Below are positions 10,899-22,785 of a stretch of 64,000 nt of DNA, one piece after another. Each line of letters begins with the position of its first letter. Within the stretch, counting starts at the first letter, position 1. Below the pieces are notes generated by a model, which searched no databases, had not been told where the DNA came from, and was given only the letters and a program-made list of their open reading frames with translations. Position numbers and translations under genes: made by a program. The stretch is taken from positions 38,032,518 through 38,096,517 of the forward strand of contig NC_087062.1 of assembly GCF_963678635.1 (NCBI RefSeq). Direction: 5' to 3'. This DNA is from Symsagittifera roscoffensis. Its lineage: Eukaryota; Xenacoelomorpha; Acoela; Convolutidae.

Positions 10899-11545
10899 CT
10901 GACACCTGCTTTGAAGCGCAGACTATGCCTTTGCTTCGGCTTCTGCTTGCGTCCTGCTTTCGCGTTCCTCCTTGTCGGTATTTTTCTCTGTTGGTTGCCC
11001 CTGATAATGACAATTATCCTGCCAGTCTATCTTTCACTCCAATTCTGCACTCTGGTGTAGCTTCAATAATGCATGTTCTGGATCATTGTGCCACTAACAT
11101 TCGCTCCAGTTCTGCACTCTGGTGTAGCTTCAAATATGCATGCTCTGTATCATTCTGTTTGCTCCTGGAGAGTAGCTGTTTTGTTGCAGTAATAATGAGC
11201 ACTACTGTGCCGAGCAGCTGACTAAACAAACCGCACGTTCATTCCCGTCTGAAAAAGACAATCGCGATTATCTGCCGCTTCTTCGACTTCATTTAGCTTG
11301 TCAGCAGTTCGACCCAGATTGGGCAAAAGTAGTTTGTTCTGTGGCTGTCGGCTGCGTTGTTCACAACGTTGTGTCACACTAACACTTTTTTCTCCTTCAA
11401 TAGACTCTCTTCCCATAACCGACGTAGGTTTCTGCCCTGATTCAGCGTGTTGTTCTTGAGAGATAGATGAAGAATTGCAGTAAAAAAGCTCTTGTACAGC
11501 TTTTTTCTCTTCTGTTGAGGAGCTGGCTGCTAAAAATTGAAACAT
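10899..11545 (-). pseudogene. ORF1 remnant of PLE copy 2
   Basis: The start MFQFLAASS corresponds to MFHIVAASS of copy 1. Nucleotide blocks GTGCCGAGCAGCTGACTAAA, GAAGCGCAGACTATGCC and TCTGCACTCTGGTGTAGC also match. A short duplication around 11035-11130 (TTCTGCACTCTGGTGTAGC twice) and several shifts break the frame. Confidence 0.6.
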
Positions 11546-12079
11546 TAGGTTAACTCAAAATGAATTGACCATCATCTACGTATCGGTAAAAACTTTTAGA
11601 ACATTTCCTATATATTAATGAATTTTTTTGAAATTTTCGATACTGTTTTTTTTTGGGCAAACCTTTAATCTCTTCTTTAATTGCTTTTGTTTGGCAAAAT
11701 TGAAAAAAAAAACTGAAACACGTTTGTTAAAAGGTAAATTTCGAACGTTTGTATAAACGAGTGCATTGTCAGGACTTAAACGATAAACAAAAAAATTTAA
11801 CAATAAATCATCAAGTGGAAAAATGTATATAGTATAATTCACATAAATTTGGTTCCATTATATCATGTTAAAAAATTAGCCAATCAGAGTTGATCTCCGA
11901 AAAAGTTTTTTTTTTAGATTTAAATGCCTTCAACCTCTAAATCAATTCAAATTTTTTTATTTGATTTGTCTAGAAACAAAACCAAAAATTGTTTTTGATT
12001 TTATTTTCTATGTCATTTTCCAATAGTTTTTTTTAACAGTTTTTAAACGTCTTTCTATTTCTGCCACGCCCTGATTAGT
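11546..12079. other. 5' flank of PLE copy 2
   Basis: Up to about 11990 it aligns with 8076-8520 (shared ACGTATCG, TCAGGA and TTAGCCAATCA blocks), so it is the upstream part of the second Penelope-like element. The rest is T-rich sequence with no gene. Confidence 0.5.
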
Positions 12080-14450
12080 TGTTTTAATTTAATTTCAAAC
12101 TTTTTTCCAAGGAATGGAGGGCTAGGAATGGGTCAATATTTTTCCATGAGATTCGATAGAGTAAGTGTCACCAAATAGTTTTGATTTTAGCACCAATTTC
12201 TGTTACAATTGCGCTGTCTGGGAATCCGAGACCCAGACGGGTGCTTAAATTATATGTAGTCGAAAGCTGAGTGAGATTCCCTCGGTTGATGGGCTGAAAG
12301 TCTTAACTTGATAGTTGACCGTTAGACAGACCAAAAATTAACTGGATAGGTCGAGAAGGTAAAAATCACGTGGTAATAAATTTGCCATGTCAGCCTGTTG
12401 TCAATAGGGACGTCAGCCAGTTATCAATTGATCTTTTTGTCAGCAAGTTGTCCTAGGTGGGCCTGTTTAAGTCAATTGAACATCATGGTCACCGAACTTA
12501 TCAGCAATGAAGTCTCCGTTCTCAGTAAAATCTCGATTTAAGGGCTTGGTCGACCTGTGTTGGGCTAGTCGGAAAATTTGGGCCCTCCAACAAGCTCGTT
12601 TTAGCTTTTCAATTTTTTTTAAACCGGGAGCAGAATGGTTAGCTGGGAAGTCATGAACCTAATTTTACTGATCTCTGGAGCCATAAACAACTAAAAAGGT
12701 ATAAAATTAAACAAAATAGTTAATAACTACAAAAAACCGAGAAAAAGCTGTCTCCAAACACAAAAGAACAAAAAACAGTAAAGACCCAAAAAAGACAAAA
12801 ATTAGTTTAAAAAAATTGTAATTGACAGTTTATGTAATATTTTCCGACAATAGATAGATCGTTCGATCTTTATAATAGCTGTTGCTTCAGACTTCAGATT
12901 GATTTATAACCTTCTTGATCAATAGATCAAGTGTTTGGGATGTTTGTTAAGTGCCCTAACAGAGTGGTGTTTGAGTAATAAAACACGTTAATGATACTTT
13001 TACCTGTGAGCGAAGAGTAGTTTGGCAATACACGGACGTGCTTCAGAAAATATAGAGGTTATCAGAAAGGACGTTTGGGTATCATCAAAGGTTTTTTTGA
13101 ATGCTCAGGTACTGTTTCTGTAAGATTAGCTTGGTTGAAGGCACATTTGGACCGGTTCTTTTGTACCCTCAGTTCGTTTGTACCTCAATTTATTTTTGTA
13201 CCTCATTTTTTCGAGCAAGGAATTTTTTTGAGTGAGACGGAGGGTAAATTAATAGCCAGTGAGGACATATTATAGGATATTCTCTTTATTCTATTTTGAT
13301 TTTTCCCCTATTCATTTCGTTGACAGATTTTAAAAAGAAAGTTTTTTATATTTTAACAATTTGCGGGGTTCGAATTTGAGGTCACCTCCGGACAGATGAA
13401 ACTTTCACAAAAAACTACGTGAATCCAACAGAGAGGGTTGAATGGCTCAATTAACGTTGTTCAATTGATTTAGATGCTTTTCAATGGTTTATTCGCATCC
13501 AAACTGTTCTTTTTTGTGGTTTTAGGGTTACTCTCCTGATACCCCTTAGAAATGAAAAAAGATCCTTGAGACCCATCCAGAGTGTAAGATGCACTTCAAA
13601 TAGATAATATCCGAAGTAAATTTAGTTTGTTTCAAGTGACTTTAACTCTAATTGGAGGCTTCTCAGCAATAAGAAACTAAAATTTCCTGAAGTTTTCAAA
13701 ATTCATCCTAAGTGTTATCTAACATCCGCACAGGAAACCTCCGAAGCAGTGCTTAAGCACCTTTGGATCGTTCGTAATTAAGTTAAGCCCTTTTTCATAA
13801 AAAGGAAGAGTAGTGCGCCCTCGGAACCGGATACCTTTTTTTGACGCTCAGGTATCCTCGAAAGAGGAGCCCTCCAAATTACATCAAATCCCCTAAAAGT
13901 CCTTTAAATTAGATGAAGGTTTAAACGGAAGTTTGAGTAACCTCCAAAGAGAAACCCTTCGAAGCAGAATTGAGCACTTTAGGAAACCTCACAAAGATTT
14001 GAAGCCTCTTTTTTTAATAAAAAAATGGCAGATTGGGCACGCTCTGGAGCGGACATTTTGTTTTGAAGCTTAGCTAATCTCCGATTAAGGGCCCCCCAAA
14101 GGCCAATTTCCCCTAGAAACCATTTTGAATTAAGTGAGGGCTTGAACAAAATTTTGAGTATCCTCGGAGGAGACATGAATAGGTGGACTAGTTGACTCGG
14201 AGGTTCGCGAATGTTTTTGGATTATAAATTGCGTGTATCAAATGTACTCACTTATAATTTTTGAATTGTTTTTGTTTGGATTGGTTGGTTGCCTTGAGAT
14301 ATTTGGTCGGACAATTCGGGCACTCTGGAGAGATTCGGAGGAACACCTTGGATTGTGTAAAAGATGGAAACAGTCACTTGAGAAGTAGAACTGGTTGTCC
14401 CCTTTTCTCGTGCACTGAGATAATCCCTTTTCTCGTGCACTGAGTGTGGG
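12080..14450 (+). mobile_element. Inverted, diverged copy of the GGAGGGT leader (copy B)
   Basis: Its reverse complement aligns with 5020-2500 of copy A, best at 12080-12520 (GTCTCGGATT, GGCCCACC and GACCCATTCC blocks). GGAGGGT survives once (near 13240) and many CCTCCGAAG/CCTCCAAAG remnants remain. It precedes plus-strand Ty3/gypsy integrase, so the element probably lost Gag and most of Pol by internal deletion. ORFs within are not supported. A 20-bp unit (CCCTTTTCTCGTGCACTGAG) occurs twice at 14400-14444. Confidence 0.5.
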
Positions 14451-15214
14451 AGAGCTTTTACTTGACTTAGAGTTAATGTAATTTTTGATCCGAGGTTGCC
14501 TTAAACTAATGATGAGGACAATTTGGGCCATCACAGGACTAAAAGAGAAGACTTCGGGTAGTGCGATAACAACCAAACGCTCAGTTGAGACGACATGGTC
14601 CGGTTATTCCTTTATTTGGATCTCTCCATCTGAGGGAAACCGTTTTCTAGACAAGTAATTTTTAATTATACTTTGAAAAACTCGTCGCTATTATTAAAGA
14701 AAAATTGTTTGATGTTAAATCAAGCCATGATTTAAGAGTTTGGCAGCGGTATTTTCATATTGCCAGGAGAAATAGCTGTCACAAATGTGTGGGGTTAGCA
14801 TATTATAAAGTGTCATTTTATAGTGTGTCAGTTTATAGTATGTGAAAAAAAATTTCATACATACCTTCCCTATATTATTATGTTGATTTTAGTTATTACA
14901 AGAGATTGAGGACCAGGAGTTGAGGCTATTTATTTGCTTTGCTACTGGGCCCGTTGACTGTTTAACAGACCTAACATTAAAAAAACTTCATAATTCATTC
15001 ATTTTTATGTATCTGTTTTCCTTTTGCAGAGAAACTTGTGTTTTTGATGGCCTTGTGCACTGTCATCTCAATTTGTTTTTGTATTACTTCTTGAAAGCAC
15101 TTAGGATAACAAAGTTTAACTGGGAGAGCTTTTACTTGACTTAGAGTTAATGTAATTTTTGATCCGAGGTTGCCTTAAACTAATGATGAGGACAATTTGG
15201 GCCATCACAGGACT
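14447..15214. repeat. 94-bp perfect direct repeats 673 bp apart
   Basis: Bases 14447-14540 (TGGGAGAGCTTTTACTTGAC ... ATCACAGGACT) recur without a visible difference at 15121-15214. The 580-bp segment between them has no gene. Identity in otherwise decayed surroundings means the duplication is recent. Confidence 0.85.
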
Positions 15215-15289
15215 CTGGAAATTTAAGATGGAACGTAGCCAGTCCTCTCTTCTGGAGATCGAGTGGTAAAAATTCAATCAAGAGAGGTC

Positions 15290-15870
15290 ATCATGAATTA
15301 GCTAACTGAAATTACTGTTGTTCACTTATACACCTATGTGGAGTACTTGCGTGAAAAAGATCCAAAACTGGATACGAGAGCAAAGAAGGCTTTAATCACA
15401 TAAGAAGTTTCAAGGTTGATGAGGTAGACGGGTGAATATCTGCTCAAAATACATATATGCCAGGCACAAGCACTTACCGAAGTATATATTAGCACGAAAA
15501 ATTCCACAACGGGGATTAGCTCGCACATGATGCTAACATTTCATGAAAAAGTTGAGGTTCTGTTGTGCACACCACGATGGAAAAAGACTGTTCCTAAAGC
15601 ATATGTACGAGATGTCATAAAAAGACAAAAAGTAAATGAACTATGCAGAAGGAACACGCAGCGGGCACTCTTGAAGCAAAAGCGGAGATTTGAAAAAAAA
15701 ATGAACGGCTGATGCAAAAGTATTTTCCGTGGAGGACAAAATCTGGGTTTTTCAGGATGTGATTCATCCTAAAGAATTTAAAAAGCTGCGAAAGTGGTCC
15801 ATCACAAATGATCGAGGTACATTTGGTTGGCTGCTTCTATCGGGTGGGCAACAGACGTTCTGCTCATAAT
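15290..15870 (+). pseudogene. Ty3/gypsy integrase C-terminal part, broken
   Basis: Allowing stops and shifts, the plus strand reads TYVEYLREKDPKLDTRAKK, then a STTGISSH segment, CTPRWKKTVPKAYVRD, NTQRALLKQKRRFEKK and VEDKIWVFQDVIHPKEFKKL. The order T-G-x-S-P/SH, basic helix, then V-x-D-x-V-W-V-F is the end of the catalytic core and the C-terminal DNA-binding domain of Ty3/gypsy integrases. Several stops make it dead. The first catalytic Asp residues are not present upstream. Confidence 0.6.
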
Positions 15871-17990
15871 GAAAACATAAATACACTCACAGCTTCGTCG
15901 TTAGACTGGTAATTTCCAGCGAAAATTCACAAAAAAGATTACCTGATAGTGGATTCTACTGGTGAAGTGAAAAAGCAAAACGCAAAAAGATCGATGATGA
16001 CGATGTAACAAATCTGACTTACCTTTGGACCTGGAGTTTATTGAACGGATAGAAACTCTTCCTTATGCTGAAGGAGGTTGGAATGAAGTTGAGAAAGGGA
16101 TATAACCGATTTTAATGTTTCACGGAAACCCGGCAAAGCAGAAAACGCAGGAAAGGCAAAATGTTTAAAAGATGCGGTGTTGATTTTTTCGTGGTCAAAA
16201 TTATTCTGAAAAACATATTGAAATCATTGGTTGGGCTTGATGAGATAGTGATATCGCACGACATTGACTGGGTCAAAAAGGATGAGACTGTTTAGATTGA
16301 AGATCGATCGGAATCTCAAAAGCAGCTTGAACCAGAAGTTGCGGAAACCCGATTATCCTTCATGAAAAGGACTCGGGATGTGTGCAAGCGAAACGGTACT
16401 CAATCTGATGTGAAGATGGGCTTCAATAAACTGATTGGTGGGAGGTTATAGAAAATGTTGGTTTCAACAAGATCCGAGACCGAGTCAGTCACGGAGGACA
16501 AATCTGACGATAACCCGATCACACCAGATCAAGAAAATTTTGAGACATTATAAACCGATGGTGAGAAAACTGAAAAATAAAGTCATCAACAAGACCTGCA
16601 ACCCTAAAATGGTGAAATTCAAGTCTACTACGATAATATAACAACCCCTGTTGAACAACCCCTGTATTGTAAAAACTGTACAAGGAGATAATGCAGCATT
16701 GCACGGGAAGAAAAAGAGAACGAATTGCCTTAAGTGCTTTTAGCTGGATTGATCTCATCAGCTTCCAGGTCGAAAAAGAATCAAAGAACATTGGTGGACT
16801 CCAGACTCGAAATGGAAGTCATTATTGAGTTTAGATTCGGCGGCCTTGATGCGCGTGGGAAGAGGGAGGACCAGCTCGACTTGGTCCAGAACAATCGGAA
16901 TAGGGTACCTGACTCAGTCCACGCGGGCCACCTCCATTGTGGTTTTATGGAGGAAAATCAAAAGGAGCTAGTGGCAGGACAAAACCTCGGGTGGATGGGT
17001 CTTGTTACCGTGATGCCATCCAGTTCCAGCAAAAAGCGACTTGAATAACTAATAAAAAGTTCTTGGTTGTTCCTCCTCTTGAAACACTTTGACGCGACGA
17101 TTAACACACTTCCGACGTTGATGGCATGTTTGGCCAATCCTTTTGTAAGAATAGATTTACAACTGAAGCTGATGTGGTGCTTTGAGATGATAAAACAACT
17201 AAATATGAAGCGGTTCATTGGTCCGAAGCAAAAGAGCAACGAAAGGAAAAATGGGAGCCCTGCGTAGCATGATTGCTGAGGACGATGCTCTTTCGTTTGA
17301 AGGATCTGTTCTAGAACGTACTTCGACTCCCGTACTGGATCAATGTACGAATACCATCTAACAAGGAGAAGTCAAAAAAGCAAAAAGTCCAATTATGCCG
17401 CTGAAATACCTAGCAAAAAGTTTAACGATATGAACAGAACCCGGAAGACAAAAGAAATAAGGAGACGTTTGAACAAAGAGTTTGAACCGTGTGAGCGGTG
17501 AGTTAAATGGAAAGAGATAAAGCTGCGAGCAAGAATATGTGACGCTGTTAAAACGCAAAATATTCCTCTATGATTCAAGCGTGCGAGGAATATCATACAA
17601 CCCATTCGGTGGACTCCAGGGATGCTTTTTTGACTTCGAACAAGCTCTGATTCTCATTTTTTGATTCTCCAATTGTCTGAAGGTAATTGTGGACTAAAAA
17701 GGCCCACCTATGGGACAGATCATTGTCTGAAGACATTTAGTGAAAAACAGCGTCAACTGGCGAACATGTAACCTAAAATGAAACAGCGTATTAGAATTGC
17801 TAGCGAACTGCCATGGTATGATTGAGGTAAATTCGATGACCGCATTGTTTTTTTTAGCTTGTCTATGTTCGTTGAGCCATTAGAACGCTTGGAGCAAGCG
17901 CAAGAGCTCGTGACGTCCCTAAACTTGGAAGTTACTAAGAATTCCGAAAACGAAAGGAGGAATATGGGCAGGGGAAAGATTGATGCCTTG
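15871..17990 (+). other. Degenerate post-integrase region, no intact gene
   Basis: Directly after the integrase remnant come charged stretches (KKIDDDDVTNL, LPYAEGGWNEVEKG) broken by frequent stops, as expected for the 3' part of the same decayed element. ORFs of 60-104 codons here do not resemble a family I know. Confidence 0.35.
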
Positions 17991-18031
17991 GTTTTGATTA
18001 TTATGGCAACCCGAGTCGAGATTTTTCACCT

Positions 18032-18101
18032 AATTTGAAGCAAGATTTGAGCGGTTTGAGCGTTTTTTTAAGACAATTACGCTCAAAATCTTGCTTCAAA
18101 T
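18032..18101. repeat. Near-perfect 21-bp inverted repeat
   Basis: ATTTGAAGCAAGATTTGAGCG (one base over 20 is shared in all) is mirrored by an arm ending ATCTTGCTTCAAAT at 18101, with a 27-bp spacer and one single-base insertion. It could end a transposable element or fold as a cruciform. No coding sequence overlaps. Confidence 0.7.
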
Positions 18102-18109
18102 GAGCGGTT

Positions 18110-18949
18110 TGGGCTCATTTAGGATTTTTGTTTTGGTGAGCCACTACAAGTTATTTTGAACTGGTGCGTGGCACGGTCGACGTTCCAAATCCTTTAAAGA
18201 TGCTGGCAAAAGAACTTTTTGTCAATGGCTCAAGAAGTCTTATTAAGGACACGTCGTCATGGTGCGTTTTTTGTGATAATTTTAGGCAGTGAAAATCTAA
18301 AAAGATGTTATTTGTGACACGCGTTGAGTTCAGGTGGAGTGGATAACCTTCAATTTCCCAGTGTTTTGTAGATCGACAGTGGATCACTTTTGATGACAAA
18401 AACCCGGAGTTATGCGGTCGATGAGGACCTTGATGGGACTTTTCTGAGAAAATGTGCCATTTCGCTAGAAGGCATGTTCGAACCCTCCGATCACGTTAAC
18501 GACCGAAATAATGACCAAAAGGAGGGTCAGAACATTCTATTTTCAGAATTATTTAATTTCGATTCACGAGCTAAAGTTTTTAAGAGTTGAAGAAAATCGC
18601 CATGTCTGGACAATTTTGAAGAAAACACAAACAGAACGGCCGTATGCAAAGCGACTAAAAAACGGGACAGTCTATTGAAAATGAAAAAAAAAGAAGTTTC
18701 TGAACGCGACACGTTGGTGCACTCATCAAATTGCATGGAGCCGGAAGGTTCAGTTGCAGATTCGGGACCACTCCGAACCCTCCAGAACCCGGAAAAAGCG
18801 AGAAGAACGAGGTGAATTAGAAGTTCGCTGCCCAGTAACATCATTACTACTTTTAAACATCCTTTCAATTACTGTAATGCCCTGAACGGTTGCTTTTCTT
18901 TTCAAAGTTTTTTTTGGAGCATGAGTAGTTGAGGGATAGCACATAGTTA
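18110..18949. other. No recognisable gene
   Basis: Short frames on both strands have no family resemblance. CCCTCCGATCACG and GGAGGGTCAG near 18485-18530 and CGAACCCTCCAG near 18776 link it to the GGAGGGT leader family. Confidence 0.3.
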
Positions 18950-19930
18950 ATCCATCTCTAGTGGATCCGATGTGTAGCTATTTCACGACGGATCCATATA
19001 CGAAGAGAATGATGGTCTTTGAAATGGACGCCTTTCGTCAAGTATCGGTGACAGAAACAAAATGACTGTATGCCCGGCTCGAAGAAGCTGCTCCGTGGAT
19101 ACTGGGGGTGCTTCATCGTCACTCCCTGAGATGTGATCTGGAAACTATCCAGACCTCTAAGTATACCCACTTCATCATCTTGCTGGCTCTTGATTTTTAC
19201 ACCAGCTTAAGTGACCTAGACTCTCTTATGACCACGTCCTAGAGGTGATTTTTGGTATGGGAAATAAAGGAGTGACCACAAGTAAGGGTACCAGAACTTG
19301 CCATCACAGCAATAAGTTTTGAAGTAATTTGATAGCAATAGCATTTTCTGCATTTAATGTTGCTTCTCTGCTATCCCGACTTACTGTCGTATTTCGAGGA
19401 GTTTGTTGGAAAAAACAACAATAAAGGTAAAAACGGCGAGTTGTTATTCAAAGATTCAAAACACTTGGCGTCTGCCTGAAAAATCTTTCCTATGCCCAGA
19501 TCAATTCAGATGTCTGGCATATGAGATTGATGCCATGAAAGCAGTAAATTGAGCTTTTGCATCCATTCAAGGATCCTAAGATTGTATTTGGGAAATCTAA
19601 TGCCCTCCTCGGGGTCACTTTGTAAAGGTGACTTCGGATTAAACAACCCTTGCTGTCATTATGAGTCCAACACAAAAATCATCTGCCACTCAATTTTGTG
19701 TTGAATTAATCAACAGCAATTCCATCAGTTTTTTAAATTTGAGCGACCAAGGTCATAAAGTCTGGGTCAATCCTGTCTTCCTCCGAGAAGGATTCGGCTC
19801 TCGAGTCGACCTCTATCAGCTCAAGTTTTGCAACGCTGAAAGTTTTTTCTTCGTCACTCTCATCATGCATGTTTCTCATCTACCTCGAGTTTTGGGTCCA
19901 GAGTCAAATGATCTTCATCGGTGATATGCT
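18950..19930 (-). pseudogene. Decayed Ty3/gypsy pol fragment
   Basis: Minus-strand pieces in several frames: an acidic stretch ending in VAKLELIEVDSRAESF (about 19840), then RALDFPNTILGSLNGCKSS and YCFHGINLICQ (19620-19510), which resemble the start of a Ty3/gypsy RT (RALDFR-L-N, then L-D-x-L-G-x-K-Y-F and D-x-x-SGYHQI). Further down (19150-18960) is a Cys/His-rich piece (SFCFCHRYLTKG). Catalytic residues are absent or unrecognisable. The assignment rests on word order only. Confidence 0.35.
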
Positions 19931-21363
19931 GGGGAATGCAATACCTCGAGTGATTTGCTAAGCGGTTTCAAGTTCTCATATTGGCCGCCGTTTTCGAGCT
20001 CAGCAGGTAAAAATGCCCTTGCTGGTGTATCTCCGTCACCTGGGAGTTTTAAATGGCAATTTGGCGGTACAACTTTCTAGAACACCGAGACCTGATCACC
20101 AATCGTGTAAGTGATCACTATTTTTTGAATCAATCTTTGTTTTCTGCGCTTTAATGCTATAACAAATTCAACGGCAAACAGACAGCATCGATGATAAAGG
20201 TCTACAGTCTAAGAATAATTAGTTGTAAGAAATCATCAACTTTTTAGATTGGAAATATTGTTTTGCTGATTTCGTCAAACAGAAAAGTGCTTTGAGACTT
20301 ACAAATGATAACCAGAAGTTATAGAAACAACAGTTAACTTTTTTCTAAGCAAAAAACACAACCAAAACAATTTTTTTTTCAAAATGTTTCCAACTGAATT
20401 TCTTAGTCTGTTAACGCAAATTTGTCCTAACTTTCTCATTTCGACCGAATTGTGAAAAAGAGTAATTGAATACCTCACAATCTTGCATTGTTTTACCACA
20501 GTTTTGAATTTAGTGATTTGATTTTTTTGTTTAACGCTTCTACCTTTTGACTGCTCCGTTAAATTTTCTGAGATTTGCAGTGGTCTTTTTGCGTATCAAT
20601 TGCATTTTGTGTGTTGAGTTTTTTCATGCTTTTTTATTGCTCCAACCTTTTGAAAAATGGAGAGGAATTTTGTATTCCAGTGTGTTTTAGTTTTTTCTTT
20701 TTTTCTTTCCTCTAAGTCAGCTATCACAAATAATTATCGGAGAGAGTTGAATGATATATCATATTAGAGCCCTGACAGCCCAAATTTGAACGAATTGCAC
20801 AAATTTTGAAATTTTTTTCCCAATGTCAAGATAAACCGGTTTGAAAGTTTTGGTTTTACGTCTGAATTCAAGCGAATGAAGCGAGCGAGCAGGCTTAGTT
20901 ACAATGGCTTAGTTTAATAGCTTAAAAGCTTACCATGGCTTAATTTGAAACATAAGAACGTAGTTTCACTCGAGTAATTTTTTTTTGTATGTTCTGCAAA
21001 ATTCAAAAATCTGCAAAAAAAAGTTTTTGACATTTTCTTGTTTTTTGTTTTGTTTTTCTACAAGCATTGTTATTCAATTTGCTTAATTTTTTCTAAATGT
21101 CGAATATGCCTAACAGCTATTTTTTCATTCAGATCCTTTTATCAGGCCACACCAACGAATCGACGCTAATTTGAAAATTTTTCTGAGTTCTTAGTTTTTT
21201 TTTGAGACTATGGTCGCAGCACTCTGTGCTACTTGCCTAGTAACCGGCAATCCTTGTTTTTGTTTAATTGGTTTAAAATTTGCAATTCACATCTCTAGGA
21301 TTTCAACAAATTACAAAAAGCTTCTAAAGTTCAACTGTTACTTTGCTGTTACAACTGTTCAAC
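19931..21363. other. No gene; AT-rich repeat sequence
   Basis: Mostly T-tracts. Around 20860-20960 the string GCGAGCGAGCAGGCTTAG resembles, inverted, the GCATGCTCGCTCGC block at 40700, so it belongs to the interspersed family of the 31-41 kb region. No ORF above 66 codons. Confidence 0.4.
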
Positions 21364-21633
21364 TGATGAAATGTTACTTTGTTGTAGATAAATTTACTTT
21401 ATACAATTAAAAGAATAAAAGAATAAAAGTGAATTAGTCTAAAGTTAAACATTAAAAGTGAGAGAGCATTCTCTCCGCCGGAGAGAATGTCAAATTGAAG
21501 GTCATAAGTAAGTGACCTATTAGCAAGTTACCTAATAGTTGCAGTAAATGCAAATATAAAGTGAGAATCACTTCAGTCCTCTAAGCAGGAAAATATTTAT
21601 ATTGTACAATTAACTAATTACTAACTAACTGCA
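21364..21633 (-). repeat. 3' LTR (270 bp) of the Ty3/gypsy element
   Basis: On the minus strand it starts TGCAGTTAG immediately after a polypurine tract and ends ATTTCATCA, giving TG...CA ends. The 21364-21571 part matches 27778-27986 with few changes (shared CTCCGCCGGAGAGAATGTCAA). Confidence 0.75.
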
Positions 21634-21650
21634 TCCTTTCTCCCCCTTTT
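21634..21650 (-). promoter_or_regulatory. Polypurine tract
   Basis: AAAAGGGGGAGAAAGGA on the minus strand directly abuts the TG of the 3' LTR, the position and composition of a plus-strand primer in LTR elements. Confidence 0.7.
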
Positions 21651-21993
21651 GGGGAATAAAGTTTTAATTTACTACACCAATAGTGTACTGTAACTAAACT
21701 ATCGAAACTGACTTCGTACGATTAATGGATCTTTATGAGAAATTCGAAATCGTTATCCAAAAGTAAAACGTCTAATATCCAGCGGATGTAGTCCAACAAG
21801 TAGTAGAAAAATAAATCATCATAGGTTTATGTTGAAGAGATGATGAATGCGTTCTAGGGCAAAACAATTGACTGCATGAGAGAGGGGTACGGCGGCATAC
21901 GGTACATAAGAATATTTAACTTCATCCGAAGGATTAGTGTTCAGAATGGATGAGATTGAAATAGCACCGAAGCCAAATATGGACGAAGCATAA

Positions 21994-22446
21994 TCATTTA
22001 CACTTACGATAACAGTTTATAAAGTTTTCTAATTCTAAATTAAAAAATTCGTTATCAAGTTCTGATTGTTCTTCAAAGTTATCAACCGCCATACTGAGGG
22101 ATTCGTCTGTTGATGAAGAAGAGATTTGTTCAGGTGTGGATGATTCCGAATTGATCGTGACGATTTCCAAAGGAGTTTCGCTGTTAATGTGGTCCCGTTT
22201 ATCGCTATGGCCGTTCTCTAGGATGATCGGGTTTGATGCCAAACCAGAGGTCGCTTGAGGTAGATCTACAACATCTATAAAGAATCTTTTGCCGTAGAAC
22301 TTTGGTGGACCTACATTTCTACTAGACCGGCGAATAATAGGAGAAACGTTACCAGGATTAGTTTGGAGCCCGGTTGCGGGAGTGGTTTCGTCAGAAGAAT
22401 CTACACTTTCGTAGACCGGGAAGTTTGTCGTGGCGTCTTCTTCCAT
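21994..22446 (-). pseudogene. Post-integrase acidic tail of the Ty3/gypsy polyprotein
   Basis: A 150-residue open stretch with IIRRSSRNVGPPKFYGKRF near its start, the basic motif found after integrase in many Ty3/gypsy Pol proteins, followed by a Ser/Glu/Thr-rich acidic end. It is separated from the integrase frame by a shift around 22450-22780. The stop at 21994 is probably the natural Pol stop. Confidence 0.6.
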
Positions 22447-22785
22447 CGGAACAGTCGAGCTGTTCTGTGAGTCGAGTACCTGTGCGATCGTGGCGGCCTC
22501 GGCTGACGTGGATGACTCCCGACCGTGCGATGCCGACTCCGTCTCCGCCGGAATGATGCTTATTGGACATTGTGTTTGTTGGTCGTCTAATGGGTTAGTG
22601 ATGTCCTCTAAAATTTCAACTTAAGTGTTATCATTGGGTTTGCAAAAACTTCGGGTATTCTCCTGGTTCGATAATTTTATTGAGTCGGAAATATATCGTT
22701 TTCTGGCTACATCTCTACATGGGAAACCTTCCGCTATCCATTCCCAGTCACTAGCATCCGAAATGTCCGAGGGAATCAACATAGA

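Larger units (their letters stand above)
8690..11545 (-). pseudogene. Penelope-like element copy 2, degenerate but longer at its 3' end
   Basis: Minus-strand pieces match copy 1 in order: ORF1 remnant (11545-10899), an intron with conserved borders (10898-10814), RT remnant (10813-9420) with many stops and shifts. Recognisable RT blocks include the NTKKAR helix near 9940, the end of the PHD-type insert (SDDVHASITEIV near 9600) and LPFLDFN near 9420. Beyond the point where copy 1 stops, it continues with YHKPADTG, FRS and NNKALW blocks (9400-9190) and then a GIY-YIG remnant. No frame is long enough to be functional. Confidence 0.75.

Noticed and set aside
15527-17605. Small ORFs as separate genes after the integrase remnant
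   Set aside because: All lie within a decayed retroelement with stops in every frame and no family match.
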